From: Parvibaculum sp045863935
GTDB taxonomy: Bacteria; Pseudomonadota; Alphaproteobacteria; Parvibaculales; Parvibaculaceae
DNA length: 64,000 bases
NCBI RefSeq assembly: GCF_045863935.1
Contig: NZ_BTVP01000001.1
Coordinates: 1 to 64,000 of the forward strand
Direction: 5' to 3'
Of this stretch, positions 8,158 through 15,779 are shown piece by piece (within the stretch, counting starts at the first letter, position 1; every line of letters starts with the position of its first letter). The position numbers and the translations under genes are program-made. Below the pieces are notes generated by a model that worked only from the letters and a program-made list of their open reading frames with translations, ran no database searches and was not told the DNA's origin.

Positions 8158-8814
8158 ATGGCCGAACTTCGCCTGCACAATTTCTTCCGCAATTCGGCGG
8201 GCCATCGCGTGCGCATCGCGCTGGCGCTGAAGGGGCTCGACTACGATTATGTGCCGGTGAATATCGGCCCGGCGAGCGAGCAGAAATCCGAAAGCTATCT
8301 CAGGCTCAATCCGCAGGGGCTCGTGCCGGCGCTCGAACACAAGGGCGCGGTCATCACGCAATCTTCCGCCATCATCGAATATCTCGAAGAGATGTTTCCA
8401 GATCCGGCGCTCCTGCCCGCCGATCCGCTGACCCGGGCGCGGGCGCGCGCCTTCGCCGCCGCCATCGCCGCCGAAATGCACGCGCTCAACAATTCGGGCG
8501 TGCACCGCTATCTCGCGAGCGAGATGGGGCTCGACGACGCGCAGCGGCAAAACTGGTATGCCCATTGGGCGCAGAAGGGATTTTCGGCGCTCGAAGCGCT
8601 GCTTGCCGCCGGGCCGGACACGCCGTTCTGCTTCGGCGACAAACCGACGATCGCCGACATTTTCCTGGTACCGCAGCACCTGAACTACCGGCGCTTCAAG
8701 ATCGACCTCTCGCCCTACCCGCGCATCAACCGCATCGTCGCGCGATGCGAGGCACTGCCGCCCTTCCAGGCCGCGGCGCCGGAAGCGCAACCGGATTACG
8801 TCGACGGGTTCTGA
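8158..8814 (+). CDS. maiA: Maleylacetoacetate isomerase / zeta-class glutathione S-transferase
   Basis: Glutathione-dependent enzyme of 218 residues, assigned to the tyrosine and phenylalanine degradation isomerase family. N-terminal thioredoxin-like domain with FFRNSAGHRVRIALALKGL, LRLNPQGLVPALE and the glutathione-contact block QSSAIIEYLEE; C-terminal helical domain with CFGDKPTIADIFLVPQ. A good AGGAGG ribosome site sits just upstream of the ATG. The motif that usually reads FRSSA..RVRIAL has Asn in place of the first Ser. No other homogentisate-pathway genes are in the window, so a more general glutathione transferase role is possible. Confidence 0.85.
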   Translation: MAELRLHNFFRNSAGHRVRIALALKGLDYDYVPVNIGPASEQKSESYLRLNPQGLVPALEHKGAVITQSSAIIEYLEEMFPDPALLPADPLTRARARAFAAAIAAEMHALNNSGVHRYLASEMGLDDAQRQNWYAHWAQKGFSALEALLAAGPDTPFCFGDKPTIADIFLVPQHLNYRRFKIDLSPYPRINRIVARCEALPPFQAAAPEAQPDYVDGF

Positions 8815-8817
8815 AGA

Positions 8818-10002
8818 TCAGGCGAGAAGCCGCGCGAGAACGGCGTCGAGCAGCATGCGGCCTTCGGGTGTCGCGCGAACGATGCCGTCCTTCACCGCGA
8901 GAAGATTGTCGGCGGCGAGGGCCTCAAGGCGGGCGGATGAAATTTCACTGCCGGTGAGACGCGCGTAACGCGCAAGCGAGACGCCTTCGGCAAGACGCAG
9001 GCCCATCAGCATCATCTCGTCGCCCTGCTCCGCCGGTGCGATGTCTTCCATCGCTTCGACGCCATGGCCTTCGCGCTCGACGCTGTCTATCCAATCGCCG
9101 GGGAGGCGGCGCGCGCGCGTGGCAAGCCGCTTTCCCCCGGCCATGATGCGTCCATGCGCGCCGGGACCGGCGCCTGCATAATCCCCGTAGCGCCAATAGA
9201 CGAGATTGTGCCGGGACTCCGCGCCCGGGGCGGCATAGTTCGATACTTCGTAGGCTGACAATCCGGCTTCCGCGCAGACTTCCCCCGTCAGCGCATACAT
9301 ATCCGCCGCTTCTTCATCCTCCGGCAACGCAAAGGCGCCTTTCTCGTAGAGCCGCGCAAAGGCCGTCTCCGGCTCAATGGTGAGCTGATAGAGAGAGAGG
9401 TGATCGGCCGCATGGGCGAGCGCGGCACGCAGTTCCTTTTCCCATTTCTCCGCCGTCTGGCCGGGGCGCGCATAAATCAGGTCGAAGGAAAGACGCGGGA
9501 AGGTTTCGCGCGCGAGTGCGATGGCGCGCAATGCTTCCTCGGCGCTGTGAAGACGGCCGAGAAATTTCAGCTCCGCATCGTCGAGCGACTGCACGCCGAG
9601 CGAGAGACGGTTGACACCCGCCGCGCGGTAGCCCCTGAAGCGGTCCGCCTCGACGCTTGTCGGGTTCGCCTCGAGGGTGATCTCGGCGCCCTCCTCCATC
9701 GTCCAGAGCGAGGCGATTTTCGAGAGCACCGCGTCAACTGTTTCCGGCAGCATCAATGAGGGCGTGCCGCCGCCGAAGAAGACGGAGCGCACGCGGCGCG
9801 GCCCCGACAGCGCACGCATATGCTCAAGCTCGCGCGCAAGCGCACGCGCCCAGCGCGCCTGGTCGATATTCGCGACGACATGGGAATTGAAATCGCAATA
9901 AGGGCATTTCGACTGGCAGAAAGGCCAGTGCACGTATACGGCAAAGCCGCCTTCGGTTTCCCGCGGCGCTTCCCGCGCGGCGCTATTTACCGAAGCAGGC
10001 AT
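8818..10002 (-). CDS. hemW: Radical SAM protein HemW (oxygen-independent coproporphyrinogen oxidase-like)
   Basis: Radical SAM protein of 394 residues. The CxxxCxxC cluster motif is seen as FCQSKCPYCDF (Cys29, Cys33, Cys36), followed by the glycine-rich FFGGGTPSL. HemW is a haem chaperone rather than a coproporphyrinogen oxidase; true HemN has a distinct N-terminus that is absent here. The ATG at 10002 was chosen because residues upstream of it do not resemble the family; this start overlaps the end of rdgB by 20 bases, indicating translational coupling in an rph-rdgB-hemW unit. Confidence 0.93.
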   Translation of the reverse strand: MPASVNSAAREAPRETEGGFAVYVHWPFCQSKCPYCDFNSHVVANIDQARWARALARELEHMRALSGPRRVRSVFFGGGTPSLMLPETVDAVLSKIASLWTMEEGAEITLEANPTSVEADRFRGYRAAGVNRLSLGVQSLDDAELKFLGRLHSAEEALRAIALARETFPRLSFDLIYARPGQTAEKWEKELRAALAHAADHLSLYQLTIEPETAFARLYEKGAFALPEDEEAADMYALTGEVCAEAGLSAYEVSNYAAPGAESRHNLVYWRYGDYAGAGPGAHGRIMAGGKRLATRARRLPGDWIDSVEREGHGVEAMEDIAPAEQGDEMMLMGLRLAEGVSLARYARLTGSEISSARLEALAADNLLAVKDGIVRATPEGRMLLDAVLARLLA

Positions 10003-10588
10003 CGACCAGTTGCCGGAAGGCATGCGCGCGATGCGAGATGCCATGTTTTTCCTCCGGCTCCATTTCGCCGAAGGTGATGTCGTAGCCGTTCGCGACGAAG
10101 ACGGGGTCGTAGCCGAAGCCCTTGCCGCCGCGCGGCGGCCAGACGAGTTCGCCGTCGACACGGCCCTCGAAATACTCGACATGGCCGTCCGGCCAGGCGA
10201 GCGCGAGGCCGCAGACGAAATGCGCGCTGGTGTCGGAGAGGCCCGCCTCGATCATGCCGCGGCGGAGCTTTTCCATCGCGAAATCGAAATCCTTGTTCGG
10301 GCCTGCCCAGCGCGCGGAATGAATGCCGGGCGCGCCGCTGAGTGCATCGACGCAGAGACCGCTGTCGTCGGCAAGCGCGGGGAGCGATGCCGCCTTCGCG
10401 GCGGCAAGCGCTTTCAGTTCGGCGTTTTCGCGGAAGGTTTCGCCCGTCTCGTCGGGCTCGGGCAATCCGAGATCGCCCGCCGAGACGGTTTCGATGCCGA
10501 AAGGCGCGAGGAGATCGGCAATCTCGCGGACCTTGCCGGGATTGTGGCTTGCGACCACGAGCTTGCCGCCCTCGAACCTGCGCGTCAT
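9983..10588 (-). CDS. rdgB: RdgB/HAM1 non-canonical purine NTP pyrophosphatase
   Basis: House-cleaning enzyme of 201 residues that hydrolyses dITP, XTP and similar nucleotides to monophosphates, keeping them out of DNA and RNA. Signatures: LVVASHNPGKVREI near the N-terminus, LADDSGLCVDAL, GFGYDPVFV, and EEKHGISHRAHAF at the C-terminus. It overlaps the end of rph by four bases (10585-10588) and the start of hemW by 20, so the three are probably co-transcribed. Confidence 0.96.
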   Translation of the reverse strand: MTRRFEGGKLVVASHNPGKVREIADLLAPFGIETVSAGDLGLPEPDETGETFRENAELKALAAAKAASLPALADDSGLCVDALSGAPGIHSARWAGPNKDFDFAMEKLRRGMIEAGLSDTSAHFVCGLALAWPDGHVEYFEGRVDGELVWPPRGGKGFGYDPVFVANGYDITFGEMEPEEKHGISHRAHAFRQLVDACFGK

Positions 10589-11301
10589 TTCGATATGACT
10601 TCCTTCTGGAGCTTCACGAGATCGGCGACGCCCGCCTTGGCGAGTTTCAGCAGCGCGAGGAACTCATCCTCGGAGAAGGGGTCGCCTTCCGCCGTGCCCT
10701 GGATTTCGCAGATGCCGCCGGCGCCGGTGATGACGAAATTCGCGTCGGTGTCGGCGGTCGAATCCTCTGCATAGTCGAGGTCGGCGACGGGAACGCCCTT
10801 GTAGATGCCGCAGGAAATCGCCGCGACGTGATCCTTGATCACGGGCGCGGAGATCATCGAGCGGGCGCGCATCCATTCGATGCATTGATGCAGCGCGATC
10901 CAGGCGCCGGTGATTGAGGCTGTGCGCGTGCCGCCATCGGCCTGCAGCACGTCGCAATCGACGCTGATCTGGCGTTCGCCCAGCGCCTTCAGATCCACCA
11001 CCGCGCGCAGCGAGCGGCCGACAAGGCGCTGGATTTCCTGCGTGCGGCCGGACTGCTTGCCCTGGGACGCCTCGCGGCGCATGCGCTCATGCGTGGAGCG
11101 CGGCAGCATGCCGTATTCGGCCGTCACCCAGCCCTGCCCGCCGCCCTTCAGGAAGGGCGGTACGCGCTCTTCAAGGCTCGCCGTGCAGAGCACATGCGTG
11201 TCGCCGAAACGCACGAGGCAGGAGCCTTCGGCATGCTTGGCAATGCCGGGTTCGAAGCTGACGGCCCGCATTTCGTGCGGTTGACGTCCGGAAGGGCGCA
11301 T
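10585..11301 (-). CDS. rph: Ribonuclease PH
   Basis: Phosphate-dependent 3'-5' exoribonuclease that trims tRNA 3' ends. The 238-residue product starts with the family signature MRPSGRQPHEMRAVSFEPG and includes KHAEGSCLVRFGDTHVLC, GWVTAEYGMLPRSTHER, QIQ-type RLVGRSLRAVVDL, and the catalytic VDCDVLQADGGTRTASITGA. It is divergent from hrcA across about 240 bases, a common arrangement in alphaproteobacteria. Confidence 0.97.
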   Translation of the reverse strand: MRPSGRQPHEMRAVSFEPGIAKHAEGSCLVRFGDTHVLCTASLEERVPPFLKGGGQGWVTAEYGMLPRSTHERMRREASQGKQSGRTQEIQRLVGRSLRAVVDLKALGERQISVDCDVLQADGGTRTASITGAWIALHQCIEWMRARSMISAPVIKDHVAAISCGIYKGVPVADLDYAEDSTADTDANFVITGAGGICEIQGTAEGDPFSEDEFLALLKLAKAGVADLVKLQKEVISK

Positions 11302-11543
11302 ATCGGAATCCAGTGCTGGCTGATCGTCTCTATATAAATAATTCGGACCGTTTCCAGACCGGCAAGTGTTCTGCCTGCCTAGAAAACGGTCTCGTTCGAG
11401 GCCTTGTTACATGGGGGGTGGCCCGGCGTAAAGGCGGCGCATCGCCCTGCCCGGCTCCGGCCTTGCCGCCGCTGCGAATTTCCCCGATAAAGGTTTCCAG
11501 TCGCGGGAAAGCAAACTAGATTGTTACTCAATATCAGAGGCTT

Positions 11544-12620
11544 ATGAGGAAGCGGGTTGCGAGCATGATTGGCGTGATGGATCTCAATGAGCGCTCGCGC
11601 GAGATCCTGCGCCGCGTGGTCGAGACCTATCTCGAAACCGGCGAGCCGGTGGGTTCGCGCTTCCTGTCGCGCCAGCTTCCCCTGTCGCTTTCCGCCGCCT
11701 CGATCCGCAACGTGATGTCCGACCTCGAGGCGCTCGGCCTCATCTTCTCGCCGCATACGAGCGCCGGGCGTGTGCCGACACAGGCGGGGCTTCGCATGTT
11801 CGTGGACGGGCTTCTCGAAATCGGCGACCTGACCGACGAGGAGCGCGTCTCCATCGAGCGGCAGGTCGCGGGGTCGCACAAGAGCGTAGAGGACGTGCTG
11901 GACGAGGCAACGAAGCTTCTCTCCGGTCTCAGCCACGCGGCGGGCTTCGTCGTTGCGCCGACCTATGAGGCGGCGCTCAAGCATGTCGAATTCGTGCCGA
12001 TCGACAATGAGCGCGCGCTTGTCGTCATCGTGACGGAAGGCGGCGCGGTCGAGAACCGCGTCATCGATATTCCCAAGGGGCTTACACCCTCCGCGCTGGC
12101 CGAGGCGACAAACTATCTCAATGCGCAGTTGCGCGGGAAGACGCTCGACGAGGCAAAGACCCATCTCGCACGCGAACTCGAAACGCAAAAGGCCGAGCTC
12201 AACGAGCTCACCGCCAAGGTGATCGAGGCGGGGCTCGCCACCTGGTCGGGCTCCAATGCGCCGAACGATCCGCTGGCGAAGTCGCTGATCGTGCGTGGCC
12301 GCTCGCGGCTCCTCGAAGATGTGCATGCGGTGGAAGACCTCGAACGCATAAGACTTCTGTTCGATGAGCTGGAGAACAAGCGCGACCTGGTGCAACTTCT
12401 CGGGCTGGCGGAAGAGGCGGATGGCGTGCGCATCTTCATCGGCTCGGAGAACAAGCTTTTCTCGCTGTCGGGCTCGTCGCTCATCGTGAGCCCCTATATG
12501 GATACGCAGCAGCGCGTGGTCGGCGTGCTCGGCGTGATCGGCCCGACAAGGCTCAACTATGCCCGCGTGATCCCGATGGTGGACTACACCGCGAAGCTCG
12601 TGGGCCGGCTGATCAACTGA
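11544..12620 (+). CDS. hrcA: Heat-inducible transcriptional repressor HrcA
   Basis: Repressor of chaperone genes that binds CIRCE operators; 358 residues. The N-terminal winged helix contains LNERSREILRRVVETYLETG and PVGSRFLSRQLPLSLSAASIRNVMSDLEALG, followed by the SPHTSAGRVPTQAGLRMFVD block and a GAF-like sensing domain. The family usually starts close to the DLNERSR segment, so ATG at 11577 is an alternative to 11544. grpE follows. No full CIRCE repeat (TTAGCACTC-N9-GAGTGCTAA) was found upstream of hrcA, grpE or dnaK, so its targets are probably elsewhere, such as groESL. Confidence 0.95.
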   Translation: MRKRVASMIGVMDLNERSREILRRVVETYLETGEPVGSRFLSRQLPLSLSAASIRNVMSDLEALGLIFSPHTSAGRVPTQAGLRMFVDGLLEIGDLTDEERVSIERQVAGSHKSVEDVLDEATKLLSGLSHAAGFVVAPTYEAALKHVEFVPIDNERALVVIVTEGGAVENRVIDIPKGLTPSALAEATNYLNAQLRGKTLDEAKTHLARELETQKAELNELTAKVIEAGLATWSGSNAPNDPLAKSLIVRGRSRLLEDVHAVEDLERIRLLFDELENKRDLVQLLGLAEEADGVRIFIGSENKLFSLSGSSLIVSPYMDTQQRVVGVLGVIGPTRLNYARVIPMVDYTAKLVGRLIN

Positions 12621-12716
12621 GGGCCGCGACGGGCTGCCCGGTTGACATATCGGGCCTCCATGCGCACATGGGCGCGCACACCGAACCCAACTATCCGTGA
12701 TTACCGGAAAAGACGA

Positions 12717-13352
12717 ATGACCGACGAAACGAACAAGCCCGAAGCTGAAACGCCCGCCGAAGCGGCGGAAAACCTGGCGGAATCGCTCGCCGAGGAACCT
12801 GCCGCGCAGGGCGAGGCGCAGGACGCGGCCGCCAGCGGCCCCGATATCGCGGCGATCCAGGCCGAGAATGCCGACCTTCGGGACCGGCTGCTGCGCGCGG
12901 CTGCCGAGATGGAGAATACGAGGAAGCGGGCCGAGCGCGAGAAGCAGGACGCCGCGCGCTACGCCAATGCCGGCTTTGCCCGCGACATGCTGGAGGTTTC
13001 CGACAATCTGCGAAGGGCGCTGGCGACCCTCAAGGAAGATGAGCGCGAAAGCGCCGCCGGCAGCGTCAAGGCGATGGTCGAGGGCGTGGAGATGACCGAG
13101 CGTCAGCTTCTCGCCATTTTCGAGCGCCACGGGATCAGGGAAGTCACCCCGAAACCGGGCGAGCGCTTCGATCCGAACCATCACGAAGCGATGTTCGAAG
13201 TTCCGGGCAGCGAGCATCCGGCGGGCAGCGTCGTTCATGTGCTGGAAGCGGGCTACAAGATCGGCGACCGCCTGCTGCGGGCAGCGCGGGTAGGCGTGGC
13301 AAAGCGTGAAGATGGCGCGCAGAATGGCGGCAAGGTCGATACGACGGCATAA
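12717..13352 (+). CDS. grpE: Nucleotide exchange factor GrpE
   Basis: DnaK co-chaperone that releases ADP; 211 residues. An acidic, low-complexity N-terminus is followed by a long coiled coil (about residues 45-100, including LRAAAEMENTRKRAEREKQD) and the C-terminal beta domain with the signature EAMFEVPGSEHPAGSVVHVLEAGYKIGDRLLRAARVGV, which is diagnostic. The ATG at 12717 gives MTDETNK and avoids an implausible upstream extension. It lies 96 bases after hrcA. A perfect TTGACA is present at 12652-12657, but without a convincing -10. Confidence 0.97.
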   Translation: MTDETNKPEAETPAEAAENLAESLAEEPAAQGEAQDAAASGPDIAAIQAENADLRDRLLRAAAEMENTRKRAEREKQDAARYANAGFARDMLEVSDNLRRALATLKEDERESAAGSVKAMVEGVEMTERQLLAIFERHGIREVTPKPGERFDPNHHEAMFEVPGSEHPAGSVVHVLEAGYKIGDRLLRAARVGVAKREDGAQNGGKVDTTA

Positions 13353-13405
13353 TTCCGGCGCCTGATCCCGGCGCCCCTTGCACTCCGGCAGTGTCTGGCC
13401 CATCT

Positions 13406-13424
13406 TTTATAACGCTGTTATAAA
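13406..13424. promoter_or_regulatory. Perfect AT-rich palindrome, possible operator for nnrU
   Basis: TTTATAAC at 13406-13413 and GTTATAAA at 13417-13424 are perfect inverted repeats around a three-base centre (gct), in GC-rich surroundings, 42 bases before the nnrU start. It resembles the operator of a dimeric regulator and contains -10-like sequence. It does not fit the FNR/NnrR consensus TTGAT-N4-ATCAA. Confidence 0.45.
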
Positions 13425-13466
13425 CCGGACCCGGGGTGGGCCGGACCATTGGGAGGAGGGCGGATC

Positions 13467-14171
13467 ATGCTTCAGCTATGGGCGGCGGCGGCGTTTTTTC
13501 TCGGCATTCATCTTCTCGTGGCGGGCTCCAGCGCCCGGACGAAGATCGTTGGCGTATTGGGAGAGCGGGCCTGGCTCGCAAGCTTCTCGGTCCTCTCCAT
13601 CGCGGGCATTTCCTGGCTCGCCTACAGCTTCAACGAGGCGGTGGCCGGACCCAATCACCTCTACTGGGCGGCGCCCGGCTGGGCCTATCACCTGTCGCCG
13701 CTCGTGATCCTCGTGGCGGCGCTCTTCGCGGTCATCGGCGTCACCACGCCGAACCCGACGGCGGTCGGCGCGGAGGCACTTGCCGAAAAACCCGAAACGG
13801 TGAAAGGCATTCTGCGCATCACGCGGCATCCCTTTCTCTGGGGTGTCGCTGTCTGGGCGCTCTGGCACATCTTCGTGAATGGCGACAAGGCGTCGATCAT
13901 CTTCTTCGGCACCTTTGCGCTGCTGGCAATGCTCGGCACGTTTTCCATCGACGACAAGAAGCGCAAGCGCCTAGGCGATGCGTGGACCGGCTTTGCCGCG
14001 AGAACCTCCAACCTGCCATTCGCGGCGATCTTCGCCGGACGCAATCAACTGAAGATCGGCGAACTCGGCTGGTGGCGAATCCTTCTGGCGCTCGTCATCT
14101 TCGGCGGGCTTTTCTACGGGCATCTCTGGCTGTTCGACGTGTCGCCGGTGCCCGGTTTCCAGCCTTATTGA
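13467..14171 (+). CDS. nnrU: NnrU family membrane protein
   Basis: Integral membrane protein of 234 residues with about six hydrophobic segments, of the NnrU family first described near nitric oxide and nitrite reduction genes. The ITRHPFLWGVAVWALWHIFVNGD segment is typical of the family and of related isoprenylcysteine methyltransferase-like membrane proteins. ATG at 13467 is preceded by a strong GGAGG. No denitrification genes are nearby, so a nitrogen oxide role is uncertain here. The gene converges on alkB, with the ends overlapping by seven bases. Confidence 0.85.
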   Translation: MLQLWAAAAFFLGIHLLVAGSSARTKIVGVLGERAWLASFSVLSIAGISWLAYSFNEAVAGPNHLYWAAPGWAYHLSPLVILVAALFAVIGVTTPNPTAVGAEALAEKPETVKGILRITRHPFLWGVAVWALWHIFVNGDKASIIFFGTFALLAMLGTFSIDDKKRKRLGDAWTGFAARTSNLPFAAIFAGRNQLKIGELGWWRILLALVIFGGLFYGHLWLFDVSPVPGFQPY

Positions 14172-14842
14172 GCGGAAGAAGGGGGCTTCGTCACCCTTCG
14201 CAGCGTCAGGTTGATCCTGCCGCCGCCGGGCACAAGCTGAGACGAGCCGGGGATCACGCGGTCGACGCCGTGATAGCGCAGCCGCGATGCACCGCCGATC
14301 ACCAGCACATCGCCGCTCGCGAGTCTGAAGCTTTTCGATTTGTCGCTTCTGGCGAATCCGCCGACGCGGAAGACGCAGCTGTCGCCGAGCGAGATCGAGA
14401 CGACGGGGGCGTCCAGCGCCTCCTCGTCCTCGTCGCGGTGGAGGCCCATGCGCGATTTCGGCGTGTCGTAGAGATTGACCAGGCAGCATTCGGGCGGGGC
14501 GGGGTAGTGTGCCACCTGAGCCCAGATATCGAGTAGGGCCGCCGGTATGGCCGGCCATTTGCGGCCGTTAACGTCGTTCGTTGACGCATAGAAATAGCCG
14601 TCCGGGCGCGAGACCCAGCCCAATTCGCCGAAATTCGTCTGGCGGATCGACCAGGGCTGGCCGGTGCGCGGCATGCGCGGACGATAGGGCGGGGCGGCCT
14701 CGAAGCCCGCGGAAAGCGTGGCAAGGAGCGCCTGCTGCGCGGGAACATCCAGATATCCCGGATAGAGCCAGGTGCCCGGAAAGCCGGTTTCGACCGGCCT
14801 TCGCCCCTTTGAGGGCTCGTCTTTTGGCACTTTATATGTCAT
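14165..14842 (-). CDS. alkB: AlkB family alpha-ketoglutarate-dependent dioxygenase
   Basis: Fe(II)/2-oxoglutarate-dependent demethylase that repairs 1-methyladenine and 3-methylcytosine in DNA. In the 225-residue product the iron ligands are visible as LHRDED (His135, Asp137) and RYHGVDR (His191), with the 2-oxoglutarate arginine in GGGRINLTLRR (Arg209 and Arg215). The N-terminal substrate region includes MPRTGQPWSIRQTNFG. The ATG at 14842 is preferred; one at 14854 is possible. No Ada-type regulator is adjacent. Confidence 0.94.
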   Translation of the reverse strand: MTYKVPKDEPSKGRRPVETGFPGTWLYPGYLDVPAQQALLATLSAGFEAAPPYRPRMPRTGQPWSIRQTNFGELGWVSRPDGYFYASTNDVNGRKWPAIPAALLDIWAQVAHYPAPPECCLVNLYDTPKSRMGLHRDEDEEALDAPVVSISLGDSCVFRVGGFARSDKSKSFRLASGDVLVIGGASRLRYHGVDRVIPGSSQLVPGGGRINLTLRRVTKPPSSAQ

Positions 14843-14900
14843 ATTAACAGGCATTCTACCGGGTGGCGCGGCCATGGCCCGCGCGAAAATGGGGGTACGC

Positions 14901-15455
14901 ATGAAAAGGATAATCGGGCTTTGCCTGACGGCAATGCTTCTTGGGGGGATGCTTTCGGGCTGCGCGGCGGCGGCGATCCAGGGCGCCTCGCGCGCCAAGG
15001 ACAACGCAATCATCGCGGGTAATGAAGACGAGGCGGCGGCGGGCGACGTCGCGGCGCAGATGAAGGTGGGCGACGCCCATTGCTGCACCATCGCAGGGAG
15101 CGCCGGCGTTCTCAACAACCAGAAGGCGACCGAGTGGTACTGCAAGGCGGCGGACCAGGGCGAACCGCGCGCCTTTTACGAGCTTGGCCGCATCTATTCG
15201 GGCGACCTCGTGCGCGGCATGAACGGCCCGGCGAAGATCGGCGCCCTGCTGACGGAGCAGCGCGAAAACAAGCCACTGGCGCTGATGTGGTTCAACCTCG
15301 CGATGGAGCAGGGCTATGGCGATGCCATGGGCGAGATTTCCGATCTGCGCGAGGACATGACCGGGCCCGAGACGCAGCAGGCGAGCCTTCTCAAGAAGAA
15401 CTGGCGCGAACAGCCCTGCGAGTGGAACGAGGTCTATCTGGACAACCAGCGCTGA
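14901..15455 (+). CDS. Sel1-repeat lipoprotein
   Basis: Predicted lipoprotein of 184 residues: basic start, hydrophobic stretch and lipobox MLSGC (Cys21). The mature part contains Sel1/TPR-like segments such as QKATEWYCKAADQGEPRAFY and LALMWFNLAMEQGYGDAMGE, which usually mediate protein contacts in the periplasm. Four further cysteines (Cys-Cys in DAHCCTI, WYCKA, QPCEW) suggest disulfides. The longer frame upstream lacks a signal peptide, supporting ATG 14901. A strong hairpin follows the stop. Function unknown. Confidence 0.75.
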   Translation: MKRIIGLCLTAMLLGGMLSGCAAAAIQGASRAKDNAIIAGNEDEAAAGDVAAQMKVGDAHCCTIAGSAGVLNNQKATEWYCKAADQGEPRAFYELGRIYSGDLVRGMNGPAKIGALLTEQRENKPLALMWFNLAMEQGYGDAMGEISDLREDMTGPETQQASLLKKNWREQPCEWNEVYLDNQR

Positions 15456-15499
15456 TCCTTCAGGGTAACCGGCGCGTTTCGCACCGGAGTTTCAAAAGA

Positions 15500-15534
15500 G
15501 AACCCGCATCGGCGCCCGCCGCCGGTGCGGGTTC
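15500..15534 (+). terminator. Long GC-rich hairpin after the Sel1 lipoprotein gene
   Basis: A 15-base stem (GAACCCGCAtcggcg against cgccggTGCGGGTTC, one G-T wobble) closes a five-base loop 44 bases after the stop codon. The tail (gctgtttc) is only weakly T-rich, so termination may be partial. The gap 15456-15779 also holds the dnaK promoter; nothing else is seen in it. Confidence 0.6.
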
Positions 15535-15597
15535 GCTGTTTCAGGGCCGCAGTGAGTCCCAAAAGCCCCGCCATGTGGCCATATTGCCGCATCAACG

Positions 15598-15626
15598 CTT
15601 GCGGGCCGTAGAACCCAAACCTATAT
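15598..15626 (+). promoter_or_regulatory. Sigma-32-type heat-shock promoter of dnaK
   Basis: CTTG at 15598-15601, an 18-base spacer, then CCTATAT at 15620-15626. This matches every defined position of the alphaproteobacterial heat-shock consensus CTTG-N17/18-CYTATNT. It is placed 154 bases before the dnaK ATG, leaving a long 5' leader. Heat control of dnaKJ by RpoH is inferred from this match. Confidence 0.7.
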
Positions 15627-15779
15627 ACAGCGCAATGTTTCAACCCCTGAACCGGGGCGAAAATCCCGGGAAGGATCCCCTTTGGGGACCGGTCGGACGG
15701 CCGCGCGCAAGCGCAAGCCGGCCAGCGGGTGCCACAAGGCCCGCCCGGTCAGCCGCAAGTGAAAGAGGACCAGCAAGCT

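Noticed and set aside
11462..11490. CTTG-N-CCCCGAT as a heat-shock promoter for hrcA
   Set aside because: Only partly matches CTTG-N17/18-CYTATNT, unlike the clean match at dnaK.
12652..12680. Perfect TTGACA upstream of grpE as a promoter
   Set aside because: At the correct 17-base distance the sequence CACATG shares few bases with the -10 consensus.
11379..13403. Minus-strand open frame of 674 codons covering hrcA and grpE
   Set aside because: Shadow of two well-supported plus-strand genes; no recognisable domain.
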